Below, in pieces: positions 25,813-36,775 of a stretch of 64,000 nt of DNA. The notes below the pieces were generated by a model, which made no database searches, was not told the DNA's origin, and saw only the letters and a program-made list of their open reading frames with translations. The stretch spans positions 1 to 64,000 of the forward strand of contig JACKEN010000009.1 in assembly GCA_020632995.1 (NCBI GenBank), read 5' to 3'. Position numbers and translations under genes: made by a program. How positions within the stretch are numbered: position 1 is the stretch's first letter; each line of letters opens with the position of its first letter. This DNA is from Deltaproteobacteria bacterium (GTDB taxonomy: Bacteria > Myxococcota > Kuafuiibacteriia > Kuafuiibacteriales > Kuafuiibacteriaceae).

Positions 25813-28800
25813 ATGAATACTCAACCGCAGTACTGGCGAACCCTCGCCGAGTTGGAAAACGCCCCCGAGCTCCAGGAGTTCCTCGCCAAGGAGTTCCCGG
25901 ACGCGGCCACCACCGAGCTCTCGGGCTCGAGCCGCCGTCGCTTCCTCCAGCTGATGGGCGCCTCGTTCGCCCTGGCCGGTGCGGCCACCGGCTGCCGCTG
26001 GGAGAAGGAGAACATCCTCCCCTACGCGCGGCGGCCCGAGGGGCTCGAGCCGGGCACCATCCGGTACTTCAGCACCGGCATGGAGCTGGCGGGCGCGATG
26101 CAGGCGCTGCAGGTCGCGTCCTACGACAACCGCCCCTTCAAGGTGGAGCCGCACCCCCGGCACCCCTTCGCGCAGGGCGGCACCGACGCGTACGCGCAAG
26201 CCAGCATGCTCGAGCTGTTCGATCCGGACCGCTCGGGCACCTACCTCGACAAGAACGCGCCGAGCACCGCGGAGGGCTTCGCCACCTTCGCGCGCCAGCA
26301 GTTCCAGGCCGCCAAGGCCACCGGCGGGCGCGGCGTGCGGGTCCTGGCCCGCGCCTCCTCCTCGCCCTCGATGGGCCGGCTGAAGCAGCAGCTGATGGCC
26401 GAGATGCCCTCCGCGAAGTGGGTCCAGTGGGAGTCGCTGTCCCGCGACAACGCGATGCTCGGAAGCAAGCTGGCTTTCGGTAGCAACCACCGCACCCACC
26501 TCGATCTGAAGGCGGCCAAGGTCATCGTCTCCCTCGACGACGACATCTTCGGCTCGCACCCCGCGCGGCTGCGCCTGGCCAAGGACTGGTCCTCGGCGAG
26601 GAAGCCCGATGACGGGGTGATGAACCGGATGTACGTGGTGGAGTCGCGCTACACCTCCACCGGCGCCGCCGCCGATCACCGGCTGCCGCTGCGCTCCGAG
26701 CAGGTCAAGGCGTTCTCCATCGCCCTCGAGGGCGCGGTGAAGGCCAAGCTGGGCATGGGCGCGGCCCCGGCCAAGAAGGGCTTCCTGGCCGAGGGCAAGG
26801 CGAGCAAGTGGGTCGACGCGATCGCCGACGACCTGGTGGCCAACAAGGGCAAGGGCGTCGTGACGGTGGGCGCGGGGCAGGATGCCGACATCCACGCCCT
26901 CGGGCACCGGCTCAACAGCCTGCTCGGCAACGCGGGCGCGACCGTGACCTACACCTCGTTCGCGGACCGCGAGGCGGAGCCGGCGGCCTTCAAGGCGCTG
27001 GTGGACGAGATGCAGGCCGGCCAGGTCGACACCCTGGTGATCCTGGGCGGCAACCCGGTCTACGACGCGCCCGGCGATCTCGACTTCGCGGCGGCCATGG
27101 CCAAGGTGAAGACCTCGATCCACCTCGGGCTGTTCGTCGACGAGACCGCGAAGCTCGCCTCGTGGCACGTGCCGATGGCGCACTACCTCGAGACCTGGGG
27201 CGACGGGCGCACCTGGGACGGCACCCTGACCATCGCGCAGCCGATGATCACCCCGCTCTTCAACGGGATGTCGGCGCTCGAGCTGGTCGCGATGATGGCC
27301 GGTGACTTCACCGCCAAGCCGATGGAGCTGGTGAAGGCCTCGGCGATGGCCGCGGTCGCTGCCCTGACCCCGCCCCCGGCGGAGGACGCGGCGGCCGAGA
27401 CCCCGGCCGCCGAGGCAGCCCCGGCGGAGGGTGAGGCGGAGGCGGCTCCGGCCCAGCAGGATCTGGAGCTCGAGACCGCGCGTCAGGCCCTCGCCGCCTT
27501 CAAGGCGGGCTTCGACTGGCGGAAGACGGTGCACGACGGCTTCGTCGCCGGCACCGCGTTCCCCACCGTGGTCCCCGCGCTGCTGGACTTCAGCGTCGCC
27601 GCCCCGGCGGAGCGGGCCTTCAAGGCCGGCGCCGACCTCGGCAACGGCGAGCTCGAGGTGGTGTTCTACGAGGACGGGAAGGTCTACGACGGCCGCTTCG
27701 CCAACAACGGCTGGCTGCAGGAGACCCCCGACTTCATGACCAAGCTGACGTGGGACAACGCGGCGGTCATGAGCCCCGCCACCGCGATCAAGCTCGGCGT
27801 CACCGACCGCGACCTCATCAAGGTGGCGGTGGGCGGCAAGTCGGTGGACCTCGCGGTCTACGTGCAGCCCGGGCAGCCCACCGGCTCCATCGCGATGGCG
27901 GTGGGCTACGGGCGCACCGCGGCCGGCATCGTGGGCGGGTACAAGACCAAGGGTTACGAGCAGGTGGGCTTCGACGTGAACCCGCTGCGTCGCCACGACG
28001 CGCTGTTCGCGGTGGAGGGGGCCCAGGTCACCAAGACCGGCGGCACCTACAAGCTGGCCACCACCCAGACCCACCACATGATCGACACCCTCGGTCTCGC
28101 GGCGATCCAGAAGCGGGCACCGAACCTGGTGCGTGCGGCGAGCGCCGAGGAGTACGCGAAGGAGCCCGAGTTCGCGAAGGAGATGGACCACGAGTTCCAT
28201 CACAAGCTCTCGCTCTTCGAGGAGATGGACTGGGGCAAGGGCTACCAGTGGGGCATGACGGTGGACCTGTCCAACTGCATCGGCTGCAACGCCTGTGTGG
28301 TGGCCTGCACCTCCGAGAACAACGTCCCGATCGTCGGCAAGGATCAGGTCCTGGTCGGCCGCGAGATGCACTGGATGCGCATCGACCGGTACTTCAAGGG
28401 CGACTCCGAGGATCCGGTGATCGCGCACATGCCGATGGCCTGCGTGCACTGCCAGAACGCGCCGTGTGAGCAGGTCTGCCCGGTGGGCGCGACCATGCAC
28501 GGCACCGAGGGCACCAACGACATGGCGTACAACCGGTGCATCGGCACCCGGTACTGCGCCAACAACTGCCCCTACAAGGTGCGGCGCTTCAACTTCCACA
28601 ACTACAACGAGGATCTGAAGGACCCGAAGAACAAGGTGAAGACGATGGTCTTCAACCCTGACGTGACGGTCCGGTTCCGCGGCGTGATGGAGAAGTGCAC
28701 CTACTGCACGCAGCGCATCCACTACGCGAAGCGCACCGCCAAGGTCGAAGGTCGCGCCCTCAAGGACGGCGACATCGTGGTGGCCTGCCAGGCGGCGTGC

Positions 28801-28968
28801 CCCACCGACGCCATCGTGTTCGGCGACATCAACGACAAGAACAGCCAGGTCAGCAAGAAGCGGGCGTTGGCGCGCTCGTACGAGGTCCTCAAGGAGCTCA
28901 ACATCAAGCCGCGCACCTTGTACCTGGCCCAGATCCGGAACCCGAATCCCGCGCTGGCGGAGGCCTAG
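25813..28968 (+). CDS. actB: Alternative Complex III subunit ActB (molybdopterin-like domain fused to ferredoxin domain)
   Basis: A 1051-residue protein. A twin-arginine signal (SRRRFLQ, near residue 40) directs export. The N-terminal part resembles molybdopterin oxidoreductases but, as in all ActB proteins, is thought to bind no molybdenum. An Ala/Pro/Glu-rich linker is at about residues 518-545. The C-terminal part has the cysteine groups CIGCNACVVAC, CVHCQNAPCEQVC, CIGTRYCANNC and CTYC...CQAAC; the third has a Thr-Arg in place of one cysteine, as expected for a [3Fe-4S] cluster. It conducts electrons from ActC quinol sites to ActA. The ATG at 25813 is preferred to the GTG at 25810. Confidence 0.93.
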   Translation: MNTQPQYWRTLAELENAPELQEFLAKEFPDAATTELSGSSRRRFLQLMGASFALAGAATGCRWEKENILPYARRPEGLEPGTIRYFSTGMELAGAMQALQVASYDNRPFKVEPHPRHPFAQGGTDAYAQASMLELFDPDRSGTYLDKNAPSTAEGFATFARQQFQAAKATGGRGVRVLARASSSPSMGRLKQQLMAEMPSAKWVQWESLSRDNAMLGSKLAFGSNHRTHLDLKAAKVIVSLDDDIFGSHPARLRLAKDWSSARKPDDGVMNRMYVVESRYTSTGAAADHRLPLRSEQVKAFSIALEGAVKAKLGMGAAPAKKGFLAEGKASKWVDAIADDLVANKGKGVVTVGAGQDADIHALGHRLNSLLGNAGATVTYTSFADREAEPAAFKALVDEMQAGQVDTLVILGGNPVYDAPGDLDFAAAMAKVKTSIHLGLFVDETAKLASWHVPMAHYLETWGDGRTWDGTLTIAQPMITPLFNGMSALELVAMMAGDFTAKPMELVKASAMAAVAALTPPPAEDAAAETPAAEAAPAEGEAEAAPAQQDLELETARQALAAFKAGFDWRKTVHDGFVAGTAFPTVVPALLDFSVAAPAERAFKAGADLGNGELEVVFYEDGKVYDGRFANNGWLQETPDFMTKLTWDNAAVMSPATAIKLGVTDRDLIKVAVGGKSVDLAVYVQPGQPTGSIAMAVGYGRTAAGIVGGYKTKGYEQVGFDVNPLRRHDALFAVEGAQVTKTGGTYKLATTQTHHMIDTLGLAAIQKRAPNLVRAASAEEYAKEPEFAKEMDHEFHHKLSLFEEMDWGKGYQWGMTVDLSNCIGCNACVVACTSENNVPIVGKDQVLVGREMHWMRIDRYFKGDSEDPVIAHMPMACVHCQNAPCEQVCPVGATMHGTEGTNDMAYNRCIGTRYCANNCPYKVRRFNFHNYNEDLKDPKNKVKTMVFNPDVTVRFRGVMEKCTYCTQRIHYAKRTAKVEGRALKDGDIVVACQAACPTDAIVFGDINDKNSQVSKKRALARSYEVLKELNIKPRTLYLAQIRNPNPALAEA

Positions 28969-28971
28969 ACC

Positions 28972-30408
28972 ATGAGCTCGGCGGTAGCCTCACACGAGAT
29001 TGACAACACGCGGGACGACCCGACCCGGCGTGCCCAGCTGATCCTGGGCGGCCAGGACTTCCACACCGTCACGGAGATGGTGGCGGGCATCCCGGAGCAG
29101 GAGCGCATCAACCGGAACTGGTGGTTCGCGTTCACGCTGGCGGTGTCGCTGGCCGGCATGTTCGGCCTGAACATCGCCTACCTCTTCTGGGAGGGCACCG
29201 GCATCTGGGGCAACAACAACCCCGTAGGCTGGGGCTGGCCCATCGTGAACTTCGTGTTCTGGGTCGGTATCGGTCACGCCGGTACCCTGATCTCCGCCAT
29301 CTTGTTCCTGCTCCGGCAGCAGTGGCGGACGTCGATCAACCGGTTCGCGGAGGCGATGACCATCTTCGCGGTGGTCTGCGCCCTCGTCTTCCCCGGCATC
29401 CACATCGGCCGCCCCTGGCTGCCCTACTGGATGTTCCCGCTGCCCAACCAGATGTCCATGTGGCCGAACTTCCGCAGCCCGCTGCTGTGGGACGTGTTCG
29501 CGGTGGGCACCTACGGCACGGTGTCGGCGCTGTTCTGGTACTACGGCCTCATCCCCGACCTCGCCACCATCCGCGACCGGGCCAAGACCAAGATCCGCAA
29601 GTTCGCCTACGGCGTCTTCTCCCTCGGCTGGACCGGGTCGGCGCGCCACTGGCACCGCTACGAGCGCACCTACCTGATCCTGGCCGCCCTCTGCACCCCG
29701 CTGGTGCTCTCCGTGCACTCGGTGGTTTCCTTCGACTTCGCCACCGCCCAGCTGCCCGGCTGGCACACCACCATCTTCCCGCCCTACTTCGTCGCGGGCG
29801 CCATCTTCTCCGGCTTCGCCATGGTGGTGACGCTGGCCGTGCCCGCCCGGGCGTTCTTCGGCCTGCAGAACCTCATCACCCTCCGGCACCTGGAGAACAT
29901 GAACAAGATCATCCTCGCGACCGGCATGATGGTCGGCTACGCCTACTCGATGGAGTTCTTCATCGCGTGGTACGGCGCCAACGAGTACGAGGGCTTCACG
30001 TTCTTCAACCGCGCCTTCGGCCCCTACGCCTGGGCGTACTGGATCATGGTGAGCTGCAACGTCATCTCGCCCCAGCTGTTCTGGTTCAAGAAGATCAGGA
30101 CCACCCCGTGGATGATGGTGATCGTCTGCATCTTCGTGAACATCGGCATGTGGTTCGAGCGCTTCGTCATCACCGTGACGTCGCTGCACCGTGACTTCCT
30201 GCCCAGCTCCTGGGGCTACTTCAGCCCCACCATCTTCGACATCATGCTGTTCGTCGGGAGCTTCGGACTGTTCTTCACGCTCTTCCTCCTGTTCCTGCGC
30301 TGGCTGCCGGTGGTGGCCATCGCGGAGGTGAAGGCCGGCATGCCCGCCGCCCACGGTCACCACGAGGAGCACGGCCACGAGGCCGAGGGAGCCGCGACCC
30401 ATGGCTGA
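28972..30408 (+). CDS. actC: Alternative Complex III membrane subunit ActC (NrfD-like)
   Basis: A 478-residue integral membrane protein with about ten hydrophobic segments of the NrfD/PsrC type, matching ActC. It holds the quinol-oxidation site with ActB. Notable segments are FNLVFWVGIGHAGTLISAILFL-like helix 2 (around residues 90-112) and HSVVSFDFA. The C-terminus is rich in histidine and glutamate (HGHHEEHGHEAEG), which is unusual and might bind metal. The next gene starts inside the end of this one (8 bp overlap). Confidence 0.92.
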   Translation: MSSAVASHEIDNTRDDPTRRAQLILGGQDFHTVTEMVAGIPEQERINRNWWFAFTLAVSLAGMFGLNIAYLFWEGTGIWGNNNPVGWGWPIVNFVFWVGIGHAGTLISAILFLLRQQWRTSINRFAEAMTIFAVVCALVFPGIHIGRPWLPYWMFPLPNQMSMWPNFRSPLLWDVFAVGTYGTVSALFWYYGLIPDLATIRDRAKTKIRKFAYGVFSLGWTGSARHWHRYERTYLILAALCTPLVLSVHSVVSFDFATAQLPGWHTTIFPPYFVAGAIFSGFAMVVTLAVPARAFFGLQNLITLRHLENMNKIILATGMMVGYAYSMEFFIAWYGANEYEGFTFFNRAFGPYAWAYWIMVSCNVISPQLFWFKKIRTTPWMMVIVCIFVNIGMWFERFVITVTSLHRDFLPSSWGYFSPTIFDIMLFVGSFGLFFTLFLLFLRWLPVVAIAEVKAGMPAAHGHHEEHGHEAEGAATHG

Positions 30409-31639
30409 TCACCGCCCCGTCGACTCGGTCGACCCCAACAACCTGCCTGAGTACGGCCTGCTGGCCCAGTACGAGGACGTGACGTCCCTTAAGCAGGCCT
30501 GCGAGCAGGTCAGGGACGCCGGCTACTCCAAGTGGGACGCCCACTCCCCGTTCCCGGTGCACGGCATCGACGCCGCCATCGGGATCCGGCCCACCCGGCT
30601 GCCGCTGTTGATCTTCGGCGCGGGCGCCACCGGCACCACCGTCGCTGTCCTGATGCAGTGGTGGATGAACGCGTTCGACTACCCGTTCCTGATCTCTGGC
30701 AAGCCGCTGTGGTCGCTGCCCGCCAACATCCCGGTGGCCTTCGAGCTCACCGTGCTGTTCGCGGCGCTGACCGGCATCTTCGCCACCCTGGGTCGGAACC
30801 TGCTGCCGCGGCACCACCACCCGCTCTTCAACAACGAGCGGTTCGCCCGGGCCACGGACGACAAGTTCTTCATCGCCATCGAGGCGAAGGACGGCCGCTA
30901 CGACGCCACACGCACCCGGGAGCTCCTCGAGAGCACCGGCGCGGTGGCGGTCGACAGCGTGCCGGACGACAGCAAGATCAACGCGTCGCTGCCCAAGCCG
31001 CTGGTGTACTTCATCGTGGCCTCGTTCCTGGCCGGCTTCGTGCCGCTGGGCATCGCGGCCCGGGCGTGGTTCACCAAGTCCGCGGAGCCGCGCATCCACC
31101 TGAACCCGAACATGGACTTCCAACAGAAGTTCAAGACCCAGAGCCCGAACCCGCTGTTCGCGGACGGCCGCTCCATGCGGCCGGACATCGACGGCACGGT
31201 GGCCGAGGGCTGGCTCCGCCAGGACGACGCCTACTATCGGGGCCTCGACGCGGACGCGAACTGGCTGGTGGGCTTCCCCCAGCAGGTCGAGGTCAGCCAG
31301 GGCACCATGGCCCGGGGTCAGGAGCGCTTCGACATCTACTGCTCGCCCTGCCACGGCACCGCCGGCTACGGCGACGGGCCGGTGGCCCGCCGGGCGGCGG
31401 AGCTCAAGCAGGCGAAGTGGGTGACCCCGAGCTCGCTGCACCAGGACTACCTGCGCACCCAGCCCGAGGGGAAGCTCTTCAACACCATCAGCCACGGCAT
31501 CCGCAACATGCCTGGCTACGGCCACGCGATCCCCGAGTCGGATCGGTGGGCCATCGTGATGTACATCCGGGCGCTCCAGAGGAGTCAGCTCGCCACCACC
31601 AGCGACGTGCCCGACAGCGAGCGGGCCAAGCTCCGCTGA
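30401..31639 (+). CDS. Fused Alternative Complex III subunits ActD and ActE
   Basis: A 412-residue protein that joins two Act subunits. Residues 1 to about 230 are the ActD (DUF3341) part: an N-terminal YGLLAQYEDVTSLKQACEQVRDAGY domain and two membrane segments. The C-terminal part (about 265-400) is a monoheme cytochrome c with the motif CSPCHG (heme cysteines 314 and 317) and a likely Met ligand in IRNMPGYG, corresponding to ActE. No stop or frameshift occurs between the parts, so the fusion is encoded. In Rhodothermus these are separate proteins. Confidence 0.9.
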   Translation: MADHRPVDSVDPNNLPEYGLLAQYEDVTSLKQACEQVRDAGYSKWDAHSPFPVHGIDAAIGIRPTRLPLLIFGAGATGTTVAVLMQWWMNAFDYPFLISGKPLWSLPANIPVAFELTVLFAALTGIFATLGRNLLPRHHHPLFNNERFARATDDKFFIAIEAKDGRYDATRTRELLESTGAVAVDSVPDDSKINASLPKPLVYFIVASFLAGFVPLGIAARAWFTKSAEPRIHLNPNMDFQQKFKTQSPNPLFADGRSMRPDIDGTVAEGWLRQDDAYYRGLDADANWLVGFPQQVEVSQGTMARGQERFDIYCSPCHGTAGYGDGPVARRAAELKQAKWVTPSSLHQDYLRTQPEGKLFNTISHGIRNMPGYGHAIPESDRWAIVMYIRALQRSQLATTSDVPDSERAKLR

Positions 31640-31660
31640 GGTCCGGAGGAACGTAGAGTC

Positions 31661-32908
31661 ATGAGCACGGCATCAAAGACGCTCGATGCGAACGACGCGC
31701 GCCTGTCGCCCTTCGAGGGCGGCGGCAAGATGATCGCGGTCGGCTTCGGCCTCGGCGCGGTGGGCCTCGGCGGCGCGGCCGCCCTGGGCGCCGGCGCCGG
31801 GGACCACTTCGAGGGCTTCCTCCACAGCTACCTGGTGGCCTTCGCGTACTTCCTGGCCATCGCGCTGGGGGGCCTGTTCTTCGTCACCCTGCAGCACCTG
31901 ACCCGCGCGGGCTGGAGCGTTGCGGTGCGGCGGCTGGCCGAGGTCGTGGCGGGCACCCTGCCCGTCCTCGCCCTCCTCTCGCTGCCCATCGTCATCCCGA
32001 CCTTCCTGGGCAACCACGCGCTGTACCACTGGGCGGACCCGGCGGCGCGGCAGGAGGACCACCTGCTGCACCACAAGGAGGCCTACCTGAACAACACCTT
32101 CTTCCTGATCCGGATGGTGGTGTTCTTCGGGTTCTGGAGCCTCCTCGCCCGCTACTTCCTGAAGAACAGCACCAAGCAGGACGAGACCGGTGATCCGGAG
32201 ATCACCACCAAGCAGCAGAAGCTGTCGGCCCCGGCCATGATCCTGTTCGCGCTGACCCTGACCTACGGGGCGGTCGACCTGCTCATGAGCCTGGTGCCCC
32301 ACTGGTTCTCCACCATCATCGGGGTCTACTACTTCGCGGGCGCCATGATGAGCGCGATGGCGACCCTGATCGTGCTCGCCAAGTACCTGCAGGGGAAGGG
32401 CAAGCTCGGCGACATCGTGACCGTGGACCACTACCACGACCTCGGGAAGCTGATGTTCGCCTTCACCTTCTTCTGGGCCTACATCGCCTTCAGCCAGTTC
32501 ATGCTGATCTGGTACGGCAACATCCCGGAGGACACGATCTGGTACGCCCCCCGGCAGGTCGGCCAGTGGATCCCGTTCAGCATCGCGCTGATCCTGGTGC
32601 ACTTCGCCATCCCCTTCGTGGGCGTCATGAGCCGCCACGCCAAGCGCAAGACCGGCATCCTGCTGTTCTGGGCGATCTGGCTGCTCTTCGCCCACTGGAT
32701 GGACATGTTCTACGTGGTGAAGCCGACCATGATCATCGAGCACGGCGGTGAGGCGGGCATGCTCCACCTGAGCCTGATGGACCCGCTCTGCTGGGTGGGC
32801 GTCCTCGGGTTCTTCATCGCCGCGATCGGGATGGGCCTGAAGAAGCACCGCCTGGTGCCCGTGAAGGACCCGCGGCTCACCGAGTCGCTCGCCTTCGAGA
32901 ACTACTGA
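31661..32908 (+). CDS. actF: Alternative Complex III membrane subunit ActF
   Basis: A 415-residue protein with about ten membrane segments, corresponding to ActF, the second large membrane subunit related to ActC. Recognisable segments are GGLFFVTLQHLTRAGWSVAVRR and the FAFTFFWAYIAFSQFMLIWYGNIPEDT stretch, which is conserved in this family. ActF is thought to contribute to quinol binding or proton movement. It has ATG start after an AGGTCCGGAGGAA ribosome site, 21 bp after the fused actDE gene. Confidence 0.92.
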   Translation: MSTASKTLDANDARLSPFEGGGKMIAVGFGLGAVGLGGAAALGAGAGDHFEGFLHSYLVAFAYFLAIALGGLFFVTLQHLTRAGWSVAVRRLAEVVAGTLPVLALLSLPIVIPTFLGNHALYHWADPAARQEDHLLHHKEAYLNNTFFLIRMVVFFGFWSLLARYFLKNSTKQDETGDPEITTKQQKLSAPAMILFALTLTYGAVDLLMSLVPHWFSTIIGVYYFAGAMMSAMATLIVLAKYLQGKGKLGDIVTVDHYHDLGKLMFAFTFFWAYIAFSQFMLIWYGNIPEDTIWYAPRQVGQWIPFSIALILVHFAIPFVGVMSRHAKRKTGILLFWAIWLLFAHWMDMFYVVKPTMIIEHGGEAGMLHLSLMDPLCWVGVLGFFIAAIGMGLKKHRLVPVKDPRLTESLAFENY

Positions 32909-32918
32909 GGTTTCCGAC

Positions 32919-33206
32919 ATGACCGCCATCCGCGACGACGTCAACAACGCCGCCATCATCGGGGTCGGCTTCGGCCTGGCCTTCGTAGTGGTCTTCCTCA
33001 TCTTCATCCTCGAGGCCTGGTCCATGAAGCTGGACGACGAGGTCACGATGGAGCGGAGGCCGACCCCTCCATCCCTCAGCACCTACCGCGACGAGCAGGC
33101 CAAGAAGCTGGGCGACTACGGCTGGGTGGACCAGGGCAAGGACCAGGTCCACATCCCGATCACGCGAGCCATGGAGCTCACCGTCGCCGACCTGGCCAGG
33201 AAGTAG
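32919..33206 (+). CDS. Small single-pass membrane protein linked to Alternative Complex III
   Basis: A 95-residue protein with one membrane helix (about residues 12-33) and a hydrophilic tail. The tail segment YGWVDQGKDQVHIPITRAME is a motif I have seen in small proteins next to quinol:cytochrome c oxidoreductase genes, so it may be an accessory subunit (ActG-like position). The tail would be periplasmic or cytoplasmic depending on orientation. It lies 10 bp after actF and 9 bp before the sco gene. Confidence 0.75.
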   Translation: MTAIRDDVNNAAIIGVGFGLAFVVVFLIFILEAWSMKLDDEVTMERRPTPPSLSTYRDEQAKKLGDYGWVDQGKDQVHIPITRAMELTVADLARK

Positions 33207-33215
33207 GTAACGCCC

Positions 33216-34100
33216 ATGCTCCGTCGCAGCTCCCTCCTCGCCTCCCCTCGCGCCATCGCGCCAGCGGTGGCGTGCGCCGTGCTCGCGCTGAGCGGCCTCG
33301 CGGCCGCGCAGCCGGGCGGGCGCAAGGAGGAGGCACCGAAGGAGCTGGACGGGGTCGGCATCGAAGAGAAGCTCGGGGCAAAGCTCCCGCTGCAGCTGGA
33401 GTTCACCGACTCCGACGGCAAGCAGGTGGCCCTCGGCGAGCTCTTCCGGGGTGAGCGGCCGGTCCTGCTCACGATGAACTACTCCGACTGCCCGATGCTG
33501 TGCAGCTTGCAGCTCAACGGGCTGGTGGACGCGCTGAACACCATCGAGTGGCAGATCGGCAAGGAGTTCGACATCGTCACCATCAGCCTCGACCCGAAGG
33601 AGGCGCCGGAGCGGGCCAAGCAGACCAAGGACCGCTACCTGACGCAGTACGCCAAGGGGGACAAGCTGGCCGCAGCGCGCGGCTGGACCTTCCTGGTGGG
33701 CTCCGAGGCCAACATCAAGGCCGTCGCCGACACCGTGGGCTTCGGCTACCGGTACAGCGAGGAGCGGCAAGAGTACCTGCACCAGGCGGGGATCATGGTG
33801 CTCAGCCCCTCGGCCACGATGTCCCGGTACCTGTACGGAATCGCCTTTTCACCCCAAACCGTCCGTTTGTCCATGGCCGAGGCCTCTGAGGGAAAGCAGG
33901 TCTCGACGGTGGACGCCCTCGTTCTCTATTGTTTTCACTACGACGCGGAGGCCGGCAACTACACTCCCGCGGTCCGCAACATCATGAAGCTTGGTGGTGC
34001 GATCACGGTTGTGGCGTTGGCGTTCTTCGTAGCCGCGGGGATCACGGTGAAGAAGCACCGCAAGAAGGTCGCGAACACCCCCGCAAATGGAGTCGCATAG
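33216..34100 (+). CDS. SCO1/SenC-family copper chaperone for oxidase assembly
   Basis: A 294-residue protein with an N-terminal signal (ending near LAAAQPGG) and a thioredoxin-like fold carrying the copper motif CPMLC and the distant histidine in YLHQAG. Sco proteins deliver copper to the CuA site of oxidase subunit II, encoded directly downstream (TAG stop followed at once by ATG). A C-terminal membrane helix (about residues 258-278) gives a second anchor, which is different from the usual N-terminal anchor of Sco proteins. Confidence 0.92.
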   Translation: MLRRSSLLASPRAIAPAVACAVLALSGLAAAQPGGRKEEAPKELDGVGIEEKLGAKLPLQLEFTDSDGKQVALGELFRGERPVLLTMNYSDCPMLCSLQLNGLVDALNTIEWQIGKEFDIVTISLDPKEAPERAKQTKDRYLTQYAKGDKLAAARGWTFLVGSEANIKAVADTVGFGYRYSEERQEYLHQAGIMVLSPSATMSRYLYGIAFSPQTVRLSMAEASEGKQVSTVDALVLYCFHYDAEAGNYTPAVRNIMKLGGAITVVALAFFVAAGITVKKHRKKVANTPANGVA

Positions 34101-35048
34101 ATGTGGTTCACGTCCGACCCGACGTTCTGGATGCCAGCCCAGGCGTCCAACCATGCCGCGCTGGTCGATAATATCTACTACTTCTTGTACTGGGCTTCGG
34201 TCATCAGCTTCGTCGCGTGCATGTTCGCGGGGGCGCTGTTCGTCCTGAAGTACCGGGCCAAGAACATCAACGACAAGGCCCTGTCCCAGGTGGACCACAG
34301 CACCACCTTGGAGCTGACGTGGACCTTGCCGGTGTTCGCGGTAGCGGCGGTCGCCTTCTACTTCGGGGTCATGGGCTTCGTGAGCATGAAGACGCCCCCG
34401 GACGACGCGTACGAGGTGAACGTCACCGCCTACAAGTGGGCGTGGGCCTTCAACTACGCGAACGGGCACACGGACGGGAACCTCCACATCCCCGCGGGCG
34501 TCCCGGTGAAGCTCACGATGAGCTCCGATGACGTGCTCCACAGCTTCTACGTGCCCGCGTTCCGGGTGAAGCAGGACGTGGTGCCGGGCCGCTACACCCA
34601 GGCGTGGTTCGAGGTGACGGAGCCGGGCGAGTACCAGATCTTCTGCACCGAGTACTGCGGCACCAAGCACTCCGAGATGCTCGCGAAGGTCATCGTCCAC
34701 ACCGAGGACGACTTCAAGAAGTGGCTCGACAGCGTGGGCAACATCCTCGACCGGCTGCCCCCCGAGGAGGCCGGCAAGATGCTGATGACGCAGCGCGGCT
34801 GCCTCGCCTGCCACTCCATCGACGGCGCCAAGGGCGTGGGCCCCACCTTCAAGGGGAGCTGGGGCACCACCCGCAAGCTGGCCGATGGCAGCGACCAGGT
34901 GATGGACGAGAACTACGTTCGCCAGTCCATCATGGAGCCGCAGAGCCAGATCGTGGCCGGCTTCCCGCCGGTGATGCCGACCTTCAAGGGCAAGCTCGAG
35001 GACCGCGAGATCACCGCCATCATCGCGTTCATCAAGAGCATCAAGTGA
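34101..35048 (+). CDS. coxB: Cytochrome c oxidase subunit II, caa3 type with fused cytochrome c
   Basis: A 315-residue protein. Two N-terminal membrane helices (about residues 25-47 and 70-95) are followed by the CuA domain, with ligands in CTEYCGTKHSEM, and then a C-terminal cytochrome c domain with heme motif CLACH and a Met in VMPTFKG. It is therefore a caa3-type subunit II that accepts electrons through its own cytochrome domain, most likely straight from the ActA/ActE cytochromes of Alternative Complex III. Confidence 0.95.
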   Translation: MWFTSDPTFWMPAQASNHAALVDNIYYFLYWASVISFVACMFAGALFVLKYRAKNINDKALSQVDHSTTLELTWTLPVFAVAAVAFYFGVMGFVSMKTPPDDAYEVNVTAYKWAWAFNYANGHTDGNLHIPAGVPVKLTMSSDDVLHSFYVPAFRVKQDVVPGRYTQAWFEVTEPGEYQIFCTEYCGTKHSEMLAKVIVHTEDDFKKWLDSVGNILDRLPPEEAGKMLMTQRGCLACHSIDGAKGVGPTFKGSWGTTRKLADGSDQVMDENYVRQSIMEPQSQIVAGFPPVMPTFKGKLEDREITAIIAFIKSIK

Positions 35049-35067
35049 TTCTCCGGAGAAACTACTG

Positions 35068-36753
<1,686 letters not shown>

Positions 36754-36775
36754 GGCGGTCAGACACGTGACGACG

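Noticed and set aside
25813..28968. ActB as an active molybdenum oxidoreductase
   Set aside because: The fused ferredoxin layout and act gene context show it to be the ActB subunit, a family understood not to bind molybdopterin.
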